From: DATJGF01 sp035495315
GTDB lineage: Bacteria; Verrucomicrobiota; Verrucomicrobiia; Limisphaerales; UBA8199
Assembly (NCBI GenBank): GCA_035495315.1
Contig: DATJGF010000210.1
Span: forward strand, 1-64,000
Direction: 5' to 3'
DNA: 64,000 nucleotides
A program made the position numbers and the translations under genes. The notes below the pieces were generated by a model. The model was not told where the DNA came from. It saw nothing but the letters and a program-made list of their open reading frames with translations, and made no database searches. The first letter of the stretch is position 1. Every line of letters begins with the position of its first letter. This document shows positions 52,546-59,408 of the stretch, one piece after another.

Positions 52546-52584
52546 CCCTCTCCCCTTCCCAAGGGGAGAGGTCAGGGTGAGGGG
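52546..52584 (+). repeat. CCTCTCC...GGGGAGAGG hairpin repeat (copy 1)
   Basis: CCTCTCCCCTTCCCAAGGGG followed by AGAGGTCAGGGTGAGGGG forms a hairpin with a trailing G-rich tail. A diverged copy (CTCTCCCTCTTCCCTTGCCA then AGGGGAAAGGGCCGGGTGAG) lies at 56821-56862. Both are intergenic. Confidence 0.65.
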
Positions 52585-52666
52585 TCGCGTCTAGGTGTCA
52601 ATTCAAACCAGACTTGAACTGCTCCAACCATTCGTTGGCAGGCTCTGAGGATTTCAAAACGCCCTC

Positions 52667-53857
52667 TTAGATCGCCTTTGGCATCGGTGTCCAGGCTGCC
52701 TTGTTACCGCTGCTCTTAACCGCAGTTTCAATGAAGGCGATGCCGGTCCAGCCATCTTCGACGTTTGCGTATTTTGATCCGTCGCAGTTAAAAGCTTCGC
52801 CCGCCTTCCATTTGCGGACGTCTGCCTCAAAACAGCGATGCAAGCGCGCGTAAGCGTCATGAAATGCCTCAGGATGACCTGAAGGAATTGTCGGCTCACC
52901 CATCAGATCGGCGGGCACATCCTTCGGCAGGAATCCGTCTCCCGGGGTCACCGCGCCGCGCCAATACACCCGATCCGGCTGGTTGGCCAAATGGACCGTA
53001 ATCGATTCGGGTTCTTCCTGGCGCCAGCGCAACGTTCCCTTGGTTCCAGCCACTTCGATGCTGAGATCGTTTTTGTGGCCGATCGATATTTGTGACGCGC
53101 GCACCAGGGCTTTGGCACCGTTCTTGAGCTGGCAATAGACCGTGAAATGATCATCCAAAGGCCGCCCTTCGACAAAAGTCTCCAGGTGAGCTGAAACCTG
53201 CTCGACTTCCAACCCGGTCACATAACGCAACTGCATCAACGCGTGGGTGCCGATATCGCCGCCGCATCCCGAACCGCCTGCCAGTTTCGGGTTGGTGCGC
53301 CAAGCCGCCTGCATCTGTCCAGTCGCTTCGAGTTTAGTCGCCAGCCACCCTTGGAGATAGCAAGAGTCCACCCATCGCACATCGCCCAGCAGCCCCGCGC
53401 GCACGACATACCGCGAGAAGCGAGTTGTCCAGTGGCCAAGATAGGTGTGCGCCACACCAAATGGCACCTTGTGCTGCCGAACCGCTTTGACGAGTTCGTC
53501 AGCTTCTTTGAGGTTGAGACAAAGCGGTTTCTCGCAAAAAACGGCGATGCCCGCCTTAATGGCTTTCATCGCCGGGTCAAAGTGGACATGGTTGGGCGTC
53601 ACAATCACGAGGTAATCCAGTTTCTCGTTGTCCGGCAGCTTCGCATTCGCTGAGATCATCTCATCGTACGAGCCGTAGCCCTTAATCGGGTAAGGCCAGT
53701 TGGCGGCTTCCTCCAGGGCAACCTTCGGATCAGGGAACAGGGCAGCTGCCGTCACGCGGCGGGTTCCGTCGAAATGGATCGCTTTCTGATGGGGCTGGAC
53801 GATAAAAGCGCCTTTACCGCCGCCGACCAAACCGACATTAAGGGGTTTTTTGGACAT
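52667..53857 (-). CDS. Gfo/Idh/MocA-family NAD(P)-dependent oxidoreductase
   Basis: 396 residues. Rossmann motif 'VGLVGGGKGAFI' (8-19), 'VIVTPNHVHFDPAMKAIKAG', the conserved 'CEKPLCLN' and the catalytic-type His in 'GGDIGTHALMQL' are seen. The C-terminal alpha/beta domain is complete. Members oxidise or reduce sugars, inositols and cofactor-linked substrates; the substrate is unknown. No signal peptide. It diverges from lpxD across a 130-bp region. Its link to the pentose genes is only positional. Confidence 0.93.
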   Translation of the reverse strand: MSKKPLNVGLVGGGKGAFIVQPHQKAIHFDGTRRVTAAALFPDPKVALEEAANWPYPIKGYGSYDEMISANAKLPDNEKLDYLVIVTPNHVHFDPAMKAIKAGIAVFCEKPLCLNLKEADELVKAVRQHKVPFGVAHTYLGHWTTRFSRYVVRAGLLGDVRWVDSCYLQGWLATKLEATGQMQAAWRTNPKLAGGSGCGGDIGTHALMQLRYVTGLEVEQVSAHLETFVEGRPLDDHFTVYCQLKNGAKALVRASQISIGHKNDLSIEVAGTKGTLRWRQEEPESITVHLANQPDRVYWRGAVTPGDGFLPKDVPADLMGEPTIPSGHPEAFHDAYARLHRCFEADVRKWKAGEAFNCDGSKYANVEDGWTGIAFIETAVKSSGNKAAWTPMPKAI

Positions 53858-53987
53858 AAATGATTTCTCCTGGGGTTTTGATTGGTATTCTAGTCTGTCG
53901 CGCTGTTTTTTCCGCGTCGTTCAAAGTTGGGATTGAATAAGATCCCGCCGCCTTTATAGTGACGGCTATTGGCCACGTCAATCAGTT

Positions 53988-55046
53988 ATGCCTTTTACCG
54001 CTGTTGAAATTGCCAAACACCTCGGCGGCGCGGTGATTGGCAACGGTTCCCTCGTCTTGAAAGGGTTTGCTCCCGCCGATCGCGCCCAACCCGGTGACCT
54101 TACATTTGCCGAAAACGAGAACTACTTCGTCCGCGCCGAACAGAGCGCCGCCTCGGCCATCATCATTGAGGGGCCCTTTTCCTCCGAGCGTAAAGTCCTG
54201 ATCCGTGTTGCCGACGCCCGCCTTGCGTTCGCGAAAGTTCTGCCACTCTTCTTTCCCGAGCCGGTCTTTGCCCCTGGGATTCACCCTTCCGCTTTCATCC
54301 CTGGCTCGGCCCAGGTGGATCCCTCCGCCCACATCGGACCCAATTGCGTGATTGGGGAAAATGTCAAAATTGGGGCCCGATGCGTTCTGCAGGCCGGTGA
54401 TTACATCGGGGCGGGTTGCCGCCTCGGAGAAGAGGTCAACATCTTCCCCAATGTGACCCTCTATCCCCGGAGTGAACTCGGCAATCGCGTTCGGATTCAC
54501 TCCGGTACCGTGATCGGCTCGGATGGTTTCGGCTACGTCCCCGAGGCCGGCGCCCACGTAAAGGTCCTCCAGATCGGCAATGTTCTCATCCGCGACGACG
54601 TCGAGATCGGGGCCAACGTGACGATTGATCGCGGCGCACTGGGACCAACCGTCATTGGGCGCGGAACAAAAATCGATAACCTGGTGCAAATCGCGCACAA
54701 CGTGATCGTTGGCGAACATTGCTTGATCGTTTCACAGACCGGCGTCGCTGGCAGTTCCAAACTCGGCAATTATGTGATCCTCGGTGGCCAAGTTGGGATT
54801 GCCGGTCATCTTAAGATCGGCAATCGCGTTTCGGTCGCCGCGCAATCGGGCGTGATGAACAACATCCCCGACGGCGAAAAATGGATCTGGACCCCGGCCC
54901 AACCGGATCGCCACGCCAAACGCCAGATGATCGCCCTGCAACAATTACCCGAACTCCTGCGCCGCGTCGCTCAATTGGAAAAAAAACTTGGTGTGAACCC
55001 AGAATCGGAAAAACAGCCCGAGAGCAAAGCCCCCAGTTCGTCGTAA
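53988..55046 (+). CDS. lpxD: UDP-3-O-acylglucosamine N-acyltransferase
   Basis: 352 residues. It adds the second acyl chain in lipid A synthesis, so the organism should make LPS. The N-terminal uridine-binding domain ('LKGFAPADRAQPGDLTFAENENYF') is followed by hexapeptide repeats ('IGPNCVIGENVKIGARCVLQAGDYIGAGCRLG') and the catalytic His in 'NLVQIAHNVIVGEHC'. The C-terminal helix has 'LPELLRRVAQLEKKLG'. Cytoplasmic. No lpxA or fabZ neighbour. A strong inverted repeat follows the stop. Confidence 0.97.
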   Translation: MPFTAVEIAKHLGGAVIGNGSLVLKGFAPADRAQPGDLTFAENENYFVRAEQSAASAIIIEGPFSSERKVLIRVADARLAFAKVLPLFFPEPVFAPGIHPSAFIPGSAQVDPSAHIGPNCVIGENVKIGARCVLQAGDYIGAGCRLGEEVNIFPNVTLYPRSELGNRVRIHSGTVIGSDGFGYVPEAGAHVKVLQIGNVLIRDDVEIGANVTIDRGALGPTVIGRGTKIDNLVQIAHNVIVGEHCLIVSQTGVAGSSKLGNYVILGGQVGIAGHLKIGNRVSVAAQSGVMNNIPDGEKWIWTPAQPDRHAKRQMIALQQLPELLRRVAQLEKKLGVNPESEKQPESKAPSSS

Positions 55047-55050
55047 AACC

Positions 55051-55146
55051 GAACATCGAACATCGAACGCTCAACATTGAACTTTGAAACCGCCCGAACA
55101 AAGGCTGCTATTCATTTCAATGTTCGACGTTCAATGTTCGATGTTC
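55051..55146. terminator. Long inverted repeat between convergent lpxD and yqgE
   Basis: Arms 55051-55081 (GAACATCGAACATCGAACGC then TCAACATTGAA) and 55116-55146 pair at about 28 of 31 positions around a 34-base loop. The arms consist of GAACAT(C/T)GAA units, so the element is also a local tandem repeat. It sits 4 bp after the lpxD stop and 32 bp from the yqgE stop, which fits a bidirectional terminator. Confidence 0.68.
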
Positions 55147-55178
55147 CGTATTCCTCGCGGTTAATGCCGTGCCCGCGC

Positions 55179-55748
55179 TCAGTTCCGCGATAGATCCTCA
55201 GGCCCTTGCGCAATGATCCGATACCGCCACCCTTTCTCCCGCACGATCTGTTGCCAGAGCTGGTCAGGATTGCTCTCGAACACAAGGCTTAGGGAAGCCG
55301 GATGCGTCAGCCAGGCCTTGCGTTTGATCTCGTCTTCGAGTTGGCCCGGGCTCCAACCCGCATAACCGGCGAACATTTTGATTTTCCGGCTTGGTGAGAA
55401 CGATTCGCCGATCTCGATCAGGTTATCCAAGGAGTGGCCGAGGCTGAGGTTCGGCAGAACGTTCGCATCGGGAACAAACGCATCCGTGTGCAGAAAACTC
55501 AGCGCGGAAGGCTGGACCGGTCCACCCAGAAAAAGAGGACAAGTCTTGAGCGCTTCCGGCAGATCGGCTACGATCATGTCCCCTGCATTGGTACCGGTGG
55601 ATCGATTCAATACCAGGCCGAAGGCGCCTTCTTCGTCGTGCTGACAAATCAGCACCACCGTGCGCTGAAAAAACGAGCCGCGCAGTTGTCCACTGTCCAG
55701 CAGCAACTGGCCCTTCAAAAACTTGTCGCTCTCAGGTAAATCCGGCAT
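55179..55748 (-). CDS. YqgE/AlgH family protein (UPF0301)
   Basis: 189 residues from ATG 55748. The long frame to 55976 runs through the divergent lipoprotein gene, so the later start is preferred. Marks: 'GQLLLDSGQLRGSFFQRTVVLICQHDEEGAFGLVLNRSTG', 'FLGGPVQPSALSFLHTD', 'FAGYAGWSPGQLEDEI'. The family is widespread and its function is not settled. Divergent by 50 bp from the small lipoprotein gene, convergent with lpxD. Confidence 0.93.
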   Translation of the reverse strand: MPDLPESDKFLKGQLLLDSGQLRGSFFQRTVVLICQHDEEGAFGLVLNRSTGTNAGDMIVADLPEALKTCPLFLGGPVQPSALSFLHTDAFVPDANVLPNLSLGHSLDNLIEIGESFSPSRKIKMFAGYAGWSPGQLEDEIKRKAWLTHPASLSLVFESNPDQLWQQIVREKGWRYRIIAQGPEDLSRN

Positions 55749-55798
55749 CGGATCTCTGTTGGGCTTGCCCTGAACCCAATCTGGATTAAATTTCGCCC

Positions 55799-55918
55799 AT
55801 GTCAAAGCTTTGCCTGCTTTTCCTCCTGGCCGCTCTGGTGCTGGCCGCCGGCTGTGCTTCGAAACCTTCCGGCAGCCGCGAGTACATTCCCGGCAAAGGT
55901 TGGGTGCCCAACGACTAG
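55799..55918 (+). CDS. 39-residue lipoprotein
   Basis: A short frame with a classic lipoprotein signal: 'MSKLCLLFLLAALVLAAGC' with lipobox LAAGC (Cys19), leaving a mature peptide of 21 residues ending 'YIPGKGWVPND'. The sequence is too regular to be chance, and the 'PGKGW' element looks conserved-like. It starts 50 bp from yqgE in the opposite direction. It is probably attached to a membrane; function unknown. Such tiny genes are often missed by gene finders. Confidence 0.8.
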   Translation: MSKLCLLFLLAALVLAAGCASKPSGSREYIPGKGWVPND

Positions 55919-56081
55919 CCGCGAGGGCCGCTCCGGACATCAGGACGCCAACGTTTGCGACCAATCGCCCGAGCATCGTTTGGTCGTCGCGTTCGGCGCT
56001 TCGGTTGCGCTTCGTCCCTGTAATTGCCCCTCCGAGTTCGTCGCGTTACCTGGTAAACCGGCTACATGGCCCAACTCGGGA

Positions 56082-56217
56082 TGGGCGCATTCGCACACTG
56101 CCCTCGACCTATAATGTACGGAAGGATCGGAAGGCCGTTTACGCGGCAGACGGACACTTTGTCACGTGGCTGCCGCGTAAACGCGGGCGTTCCGGGGGCA
56201 GTGTGCGAATGCACCCA
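56082..56217. repeat. Nested palindrome with 22-bp outer and 14-bp inner stems
   Basis: Outer arms 56082-56103 and 56196-56217 match at 21 of 22 positions (TGGGCGCATTCGCACACTGC... against its complement). Inside lies a perfect hairpin, CGTTTACGCGGCAG (56136-56149) against CTGCCGCGTAAACG (56170-56183), with a 20-base loop. The element sits between the lipoprotein and the VOC gene. Frames across it give no protein-like sequence. A small mobile element or structured RNA are both possible. Confidence 0.72.
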
Positions 56218-56285
56218 ATCGAGCGTCCGCCTCTAAAATTGACGTGAGTGACAGCGCGGTGGAGAGTAGTTCACAGAGGTTTATC

Positions 56286-56663
56286 ATGAGCGCCAATCAC
56301 AATCCGGTCGGCTGGTTCGAGATTTATGTGCAAGACATGGCTCGGGCAAAGGCCTTTTATGAAAGTACATTCCAAGTCAAAATGACGCATCTTGAGCATC
56401 CGGAACTCGAGATGTGGGCCTTCCCCATGAACCCCGAAGCTGCAGGATGCGCCGGAGCCATTATCAAGATGCCCGCCAAAAGCTCAGGCATCGGCGGGAC
56501 GATCGTTTACTTCTCGTGCGCCGACTGCTCGGTGGAAGCAGAACGCGTCCGCAAAAACGGCGGGCAAATTCAGCGCGATAAGTTTTCGATCGGAGAATAT
56601 GGCTTCATTTCGCTGATTCTCGACCCCGACGGGAATATGATCGGTCTTCACTCACGGCAGTAA
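56286..56663 (+). CDS. VOC-superfamily (glyoxalase-like) protein
   Basis: 125 residues from ATG 56286; a GTG at 56244 is open but adds residues without family fit. Marks: 'GWFEIYVQDMARAKAFYESTFQVKMTHLEHPELEMWAFPM', 'GTIVYFSCADCSVEAERVRKNGGQIQRDKFSIGEYGFISLILDPDGNMIGLHS'. The beta-alpha-beta-beta-beta fold and the terminal metal-ligand region fit a vicinal oxygen chelate enzyme. The substrate is unknown; related proteins include PhnB-like and drug-binding members. Lone gene. Confidence 0.9.
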   Translation: MSANHNPVGWFEIYVQDMARAKAFYESTFQVKMTHLEHPELEMWAFPMNPEAAGCAGAIIKMPAKSSGIGGTIVYFSCADCSVEAERVRKNGGQIQRDKFSIGEYGFISLILDPDGNMIGLHSRQ

Positions 56664-57501
56664 TGGGGGTCGATCATTCCAAATCTCGCTGTAAAGCCGG
56701 TGCCCCTTCACTGTAGCTTTCGATACTTGTCGTCCTCGATCTTTACTGCCTTTCGACGCAAGCGAGAATCTCCTAGCCGCCGACCCGCACCGCTTCCAGA
56801 AAAAAACTTGCTGCCGCATTCTCTCCCTCTTCCCTTGCCAAGGGGAAAGGGCCGGGTGAGGCGTCCTAAGTCTTACTCATTTTGGCCCCCCTTCAAACTT
56901 CGCGCCCACGCACATTGTTGAAAGATGACGCCCTTTCGTTACGTAACCAGAATTGGTAGTAACCTGGGTCCTACGCGTGACCGAGAAAGGCCGAAGCGAC
57001 CACCACCGCCTAAATGAATCGTCACCGAACGATGCGCCGCCGAAGGCTCCCGAATCTAACCCCGACGCGACCGGCGCATTCGCTGCGGCAAAAGTCAGCC
57101 AGCGCTTTTTCATATTACCGGAACAGGCCCGGAGCCAACCGACCTGTGCACAGCATGTAATCCTGGTACTGAGCACCGAACCGCCGCCGAGAGCGCAGAC
57201 CTGAGCCTGATGGGCGCGTGGGCGGACTGGCAGCAGTGCCGGGACTTTGGACGCGCAAACCGCAGCTCGCCCTTTCAACGCTGTCCCGCTGACGCTTGTC
57301 GGGCGCATCACTGACGCATTTCTGACCCATTTTTTCGAAACAAAATGCCCATCTTTACCTGCCGCTGACGGTTTGACGGATCTTTGTGTGGCGAGATATA
57401 TTCCCTCCCCCTCCGTGCACCCCTCGACCCGTTCCTCAGCAATTTACTAACGCGGCCATTACTCAACCACTCCATTACTCCATCACTCCGTACGCCATTG
57501 C
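56664..57501. other. 838-bp gene-free stretch with repeats
   Basis: No frame gives a convincing protein on either strand. It contains a CTCTCCC/GGGAAAGG hairpin repeat (56821-56862) and, near 57451-57490, a run of CATTACTC/CCATCACTCC type units. The longest minus-strand frame (56877-57311) includes a short 'MKKRWLTF...' start at 57113 but lacks a good ribosome site. It may hold a small RNA or the remains of a lost gene. Confidence 0.5.
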
Positions 57502-59334
57502 TCACCGCGCCTCATCCAGTTTTCGGTCCAGTAAGTAGGCCGCGCTGATCAAGCCCAGGTGGGTAAACGCTTGCGGAAAATTGCCCAGTAAATCGCCGTT
57601 TATCCCGATCTCCTCTGGAAACAAACCGAGGTGATTGGCATAGCTCAACGTTTTGTCGAAGTAAAAGCGGGCTAATTTCAGGTCGCCTTCGCGGGCAAGG
57701 CATTCGACATTCCAGAACGAGCAGGCAGAAAAAGTCCCCTCGCGCCCAGGAAACCCAGTGTCTGCGCCTTCCATAATGTTATAGCGATAAACCAACGAGT
57801 CTTCGACCAGATGGCGATTGATGGCGGCCAGGGTGGAGCGCCAGCGAGGGTCGCTCGGGCCAATGAACTTGACCAGCGGCATCAACAGCGCCGCGGCATC
57901 GAGTGCCTTCGAGCCTTTAAACTGTACAAAGCACTTCAGCTCGGGGTCCCAGAATTGCTCATAAATATCGCGATAAATCTCGTCCCGGATCTGCAGCCAT
58001 TTCATGCGGGGAGCGGGAAAGGATCGCTTGTCGGCCAGGCGCAGACCGCGGTCAATCGTAACCCAGCACATCACACGCGAATAGAGAAATTCATAAGGGC
58101 CGCCGCGAACTTCCCAGATACCTCCGTCGGGTCGCTGCCAATTGGCGCAGACCCATTCGATCAATTGAACCAGGTGCCGCCAGAAATCATACGAGATGAG
58201 CTCGCCAAACTTATTGTAGATGTAAACCGAGTCCATCAGTTCACCATAGATATCCAGCTGCAGTTGGTTGAATGCGCCGTTGCCAATCCGCACCGGGCGC
58301 GACTTTTTGTAGCCCTCGAAATGGCGTAATTCAGTTTCCGGCAGGTCCTGGCGGCCATCGATTCGGTACATGACCTGGAGTGGAGAGCCCGGTTTGAGTT
58401 CGCCACAACGCGCTTCGATCCAGCGCATAAAGGCGGCGGCCTCCGCGCTATAGCCCAGACGCATCAGCGCATACATCGTGAAGGAAGCGTCGCGAATCCA
58501 GGTGTACCGGTAATCCCAGTTGCGCACGCCGCCGATTTCTTCCGGCAAACCAAAGGTCGGCGCGGCAACCACTGAACCAAATTCCGAAGACGTCAGCAGT
58601 TTCAGGATCAGCGCGGAGCGATTCACCATCTCCCGCCATCGGCCGCGGTATTGCGAGCGCCGCACCCAATCACGCCAGAAGTTAATCGTTTGTTTGAAGG
58701 CCTCACTGACATAATCCGGCGCTGCAGACCCGGTGTCGGTTCCCTCGCTGGCATCCTCGAGGATAAACGCCGCTTTCTCGCCGGAACGGAGCGTAAACTC
58801 GGCAACCGCTGCGCCATTCTCGGTGCGCAGCGGCACCTCACTGCGCAACCTGAGCACGGTCTTATCACTGCCGCGACTAATGAAGATTACCTCGTGTTTT
58901 CTGCGCTCGATGCGATGCCCGGCCCGGCCGTAATCGAACCGCGGATCGCAGACCATGCGAAAGGGGATATCGCCGCGTATGCATTTCGCCCGCCGTACCA
59001 GGTCGTGAGCATGGCCCAAATCGGTGATGGCCATAAAATCCGACACTTCGGCCATACCCGCTTCGGAAAGGAAGCGTGTCAGCAGCACATTGGAATCCGG
59101 CATGTAAAGCTGCTTACGCCGCGCCTCTTTCAGCTGTGGTGCGAGGCAGAAACTGCCACCACGTTTCCAATCGAGAAGCGCCGCGAAAATTGTCGGCGAA
59201 TCGAACCGCGGAAAACACATGAAATCTATGGAAGCATCCATCCCCACCAGGGCTACAGTGTGAAGATCCCCGATTATTCCATAGCATTCTAAAGGTTTAT
59301 ACCTCTCCGTTCCCCCGTGAACCCTTCCAGTCAT
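57502..59334 (-). CDS. GH15 glucoamylase/trehalase-like protein
   Basis: 610 residues from ATG 59334, with AAGGTG just upstream; a Met 10 residues earlier is possible. The N-terminal beta domain begins 'LECYGIIGDLHTVALVGMDASIDFMCFPRFDSPTIFAALLD'. The (alpha/alpha)6 barrel has 'GGVRNWDYRYTWIRDASFTMYALMRLGY', 'RPDGGIWEVRGGPYEF' (candidate general acid Glu) and 'FPEEIGINGDLLGNFPQAFTHLGLI' (candidate base Glu). Similar prokaryotic GH15 proteins act as glucoamylases or trehalases, so starch or trehalose breakdown is likely. No signal peptide is seen, so it is cytoplasmic. Divergent from GH44. Confidence 0.93.
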   Translation of the reverse strand: MTGRVHGGTERYKPLECYGIIGDLHTVALVGMDASIDFMCFPRFDSPTIFAALLDWKRGGSFCLAPQLKEARRKQLYMPDSNVLLTRFLSEAGMAEVSDFMAITDLGHAHDLVRRAKCIRGDIPFRMVCDPRFDYGRAGHRIERRKHEVIFISRGSDKTVLRLRSEVPLRTENGAAVAEFTLRSGEKAAFILEDASEGTDTGSAAPDYVSEAFKQTINFWRDWVRRSQYRGRWREMVNRSALILKLLTSSEFGSVVAAPTFGLPEEIGGVRNWDYRYTWIRDASFTMYALMRLGYSAEAAAFMRWIEARCGELKPGSPLQVMYRIDGRQDLPETELRHFEGYKKSRPVRIGNGAFNQLQLDIYGELMDSVYIYNKFGELISYDFWRHLVQLIEWVCANWQRPDGGIWEVRGGPYEFLYSRVMCWVTIDRGLRLADKRSFPAPRMKWLQIRDEIYRDIYEQFWDPELKCFVQFKGSKALDAAALLMPLVKFIGPSDPRWRSTLAAINRHLVEDSLVYRYNIMEGADTGFPGREGTFSACSFWNVECLAREGDLKLARFYFDKTLSYANHLGLFPEEIGINGDLLGNFPQAFTHLGLISAAYLLDRKLDEAR

Positions 59335-59380
59335 AAAACACCTTAATTCGGGCTGCAAAACCATTCAACTAACAGGCGAA

Positions 59381-59395
59381 TGGCACGGTTTTTGC
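59381..59395 (+). promoter_or_regulatory. Sigma-54 (RpoN) promoter -24/-12
   Basis: TGGCACGGTTTTTGC matches the sigma-54 core, with GG and GC ten bases apart. The predicted transcription start falls near 59407, only a few bases before the GH44 start codon, giving an almost leaderless message. No enhancer-binding activator gene is in the window. Confidence 0.72.
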
Positions 59396-59408
59396 CAATT
59401 TCTCAGGG

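Noticed and set aside
55810..56247. 145-residue frame across the lipoprotein gene and nested palindrome
   Set aside because: Arg/Pro/Ser-rich composition, overlaps a better short gene in another frame, and translates both arms of a palindrome.
56877..57311. 144-residue minus-strand frame with an internal 'MKKRWLTF' start at 57113
   Set aside because: No recognisable domain or ribosome site; composition is repeat-like. A small gene cannot be excluded.
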